Below, in pieces: positions 63,260 to 64,000 of a DNA stretch of 64,000 bases. Within the stretch, counting starts at the first letter, position 1. Every line of letters starts with the position of its first letter. The notes beneath the pieces were generated by a model. The model made no database searches, was not told the origin of the DNA, and saw only the letters and a program-made list of their open reading frames with translations. The translations under genes were made by a program, and so were the position numbers. The DNA comes from Qipengyuania sp. YIM B01966 (GTDB lineage Bacteria > Pseudomonadota > Alphaproteobacteria > Sphingomonadales > Sphingomonadaceae). The stretch lies in assembly GCF_016461955.1 (NCBI RefSeq), contig NZ_JADMNM010000003.1, positions 86,846-150,845 on the forward strand, written 5' to 3'.

Positions 63260-64000
63260 TCATTCAGCAAGCACCTTGTCGATCGCCTCGCCGATGCGGA
63301 CGGGGCCGGGGAAATAGGCCCATTCGAGGCTGTGCGGATAGGGCGTGTCGAACCCAGTGGCACGTTCGACAGGCGCTTCGAGGTGATAGAAGCAACGCTC
63401 GGTCACTAGCGCGGACAGTTCTGCCCCGAAGCCTGAGGTGCGGGTCGCTTCGTGCACAACGAGGCACCGGCCGGTTTTCTTCACCGACGTTTCGATCGCC
63501 TCGATATCGAGCGGCACCAGCGTGCGCAGATCGATGATCTCGGCATCGACGCCCTTTTCACGGCACACCGCCTCGGTGACATGGACCATCGTGCCGTAGG
63601 CCAGCACGGTCAGCGCCTCGCCCTCGCGCACGATGCGCGCCTTGCCCAGCGGAATGCGGTAATAGCCTTCGGGCACCACGCTGTCGGTATGCGCCTTCCA
63701 CGGCTGCACGGGCTGGTCGTAATAGCCGGAAAACGGCCCGTTATAGATACGCTTCGGCTCGAAGAAGATGACCGGATCGTTATCCTCGATAGCCGCGATC
63801 AGCAGTCCCTTGGCATCGTGCGGGGTGGACGGGATCACTGTCTTGAGCCCGGCGACATGAGTGAACAGGCTTTCTGGGCTCTGGCTGTGCGTCTGCCCTC
63901 CGAATATGCCGCCGCCGAAGGGCGAGCGCACCGTCATTGGCGCGATATATTCCCCTGCCGAGCGATAACGAAGCCGCGCCGCCTCGCTGATCAGCTGGTC
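63260..64000 (-). CDS. 2-oxoacid dehydrogenase E1 subunit beta, partial (5' end outside window)
   Basis: At least 246 residues of a transketolase-C-containing E1-beta chain. The frame continues to the edge of the window (DQLISEAARLRYRSAGEYIA), so the first ATG at 63937 is internal. Features are TVRSPFGGGIFGGQTHSQSP, NDPVIFFEPKRIYN, the region VLAYGTMVHVTEAVCREKG and ATRTSGFGAELSALV, ending with LEWAYFPGPVRIGEAIDKVL. It forms an alpha2-beta2 E1 with the alpha subunit expected beyond the window, working with the E2 gene downstream in Val/Leu/Ile catabolism. Confidence 0.92.
   Translation of the reverse strand, partial: DQLISEAARLRYRSAGEYIAPMTVRSPFGGGIFGGQTHSQSPESLFTHVAGLKTVIPSTPHDAKGLLIAAIEDNDPVIFFEPKRIYNGPFSGYYDQPVQPWKAHTDSVVPEGYYRIPLGKARIVREGEALTVLAYGTMVHVTEAVCREKGVDAEIIDLRTLVPLDIEAIETSVKKTGRCLVVHEATRTSGFGAELSALVTERCFYHLEAPVERATGFDTPYPHSLEWAYFPGPVRIGEAIDKVLAE

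Overview
The window is high-GC chromosomal DNA from an alphaproteobacterium, most likely of the order Sphingomonadales (Sphingomonadaceae or Erythrobacteraceae). The evidence is the CckA and CpdR homologues of the CtrA phosphorelay, a split b/b' ATP synthase stator, a LexA box of the GTTC-N7-GTTC type before recA, an IalB-like protein, a SapC-family protein, and 6S RNA between zapA and the 5-formyl-THF cyclo-ligase gene. Almost all of it is compact core-genome DNA. I see no prophage, insertion sequence, integron, CRISPR array or obvious defence island.

Layout. 0-3.5 kb (+): 3' end of aroA, cmk, a small lipoprotein, a CPA2/Kef-type antiporter and a 55-residue hydrophilic protein. 3.5-14.3 kb (-): alaS, a methyltransferase, recA with its SOS box, then cckA, a DUF2062 protein, smpB, a DUF885 lipoprotein and dapA, with dapA transcribed first. 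14.4-25.4 kb (mainly +): lytic transglycosylase, greB, IalB-like protein, an outer-membrane beta-barrel (-), rlmN, a glycine-zipper protein, a pteridine-reductase-like SDR coupled to cfa, a Q/N-rich repeat protein, argG, a structured non-coding stretch, and rlpA. 25.5-28.1 kb (-): F0 ATP synthase operon atpI-atpB-atpE-b'-b. 28.2-36.9 kb (+): radC, purB, then a tight run lapA-pyrF-GNAT-trpF-trpB-trpA-accD-folC that links pyrimidine, tryptophan, fatty-acid and folate synthesis. 36.9-48.1 kb: ampG-like permease (-), Rieske oxygenase, rluB-type pseudouridine synthase, rsmD, uvrD, a decayed lipocalin gene, an RhlE-type helicase (-), two secreted proteins of unknown role and a GlcD-type FAD dehydrogenase. 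48.2-52.1 kb: sapC, a predicted three-hairpin small RNA, an N-formylglutamate amidohydrolase (-), cpdR, tRNA-Val(GAC) and icd. 52.1-57.8 kb (-): central-carbon operon tkt-gap-pgk-thioesterase-fba. 58-64 kb: a coiled-coil protein plus zapA, 6S RNA, fau, a DUF2842 protein, tRNA-Asp(GTC), secreted and membrane proteins, and the start of a branched-chain 2-oxoacid dehydrogenase cluster (E2, then partial E1-beta), which runs off the right edge.

Functional links. CckA (source of phosphate for CtrA and CpdR) and CpdR (ClpXP adaptor switch) lie 40 kb apart here. SmpB sits next to dapA as in many alphaproteobacteria. Slt, RlpA, AmpG and ZapA serve the cell wall and division. Genes in the same direction often overlap by 4 bases (ATGA, GTGA or TTGA), so translational coupling is common. 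Two convergent gene pairs share one CTAG as both stop codons.

The most novel-looking elements are a predicted ~100-nt small RNA at 49.05-49.15 kb with C/U-rich anti-Shine-Dalgarno-like single-stranded regions, and a ~450-base hairpin-rich unannotated stretch at 24.4-24.8 kb. I did not find a new multi-gene system.
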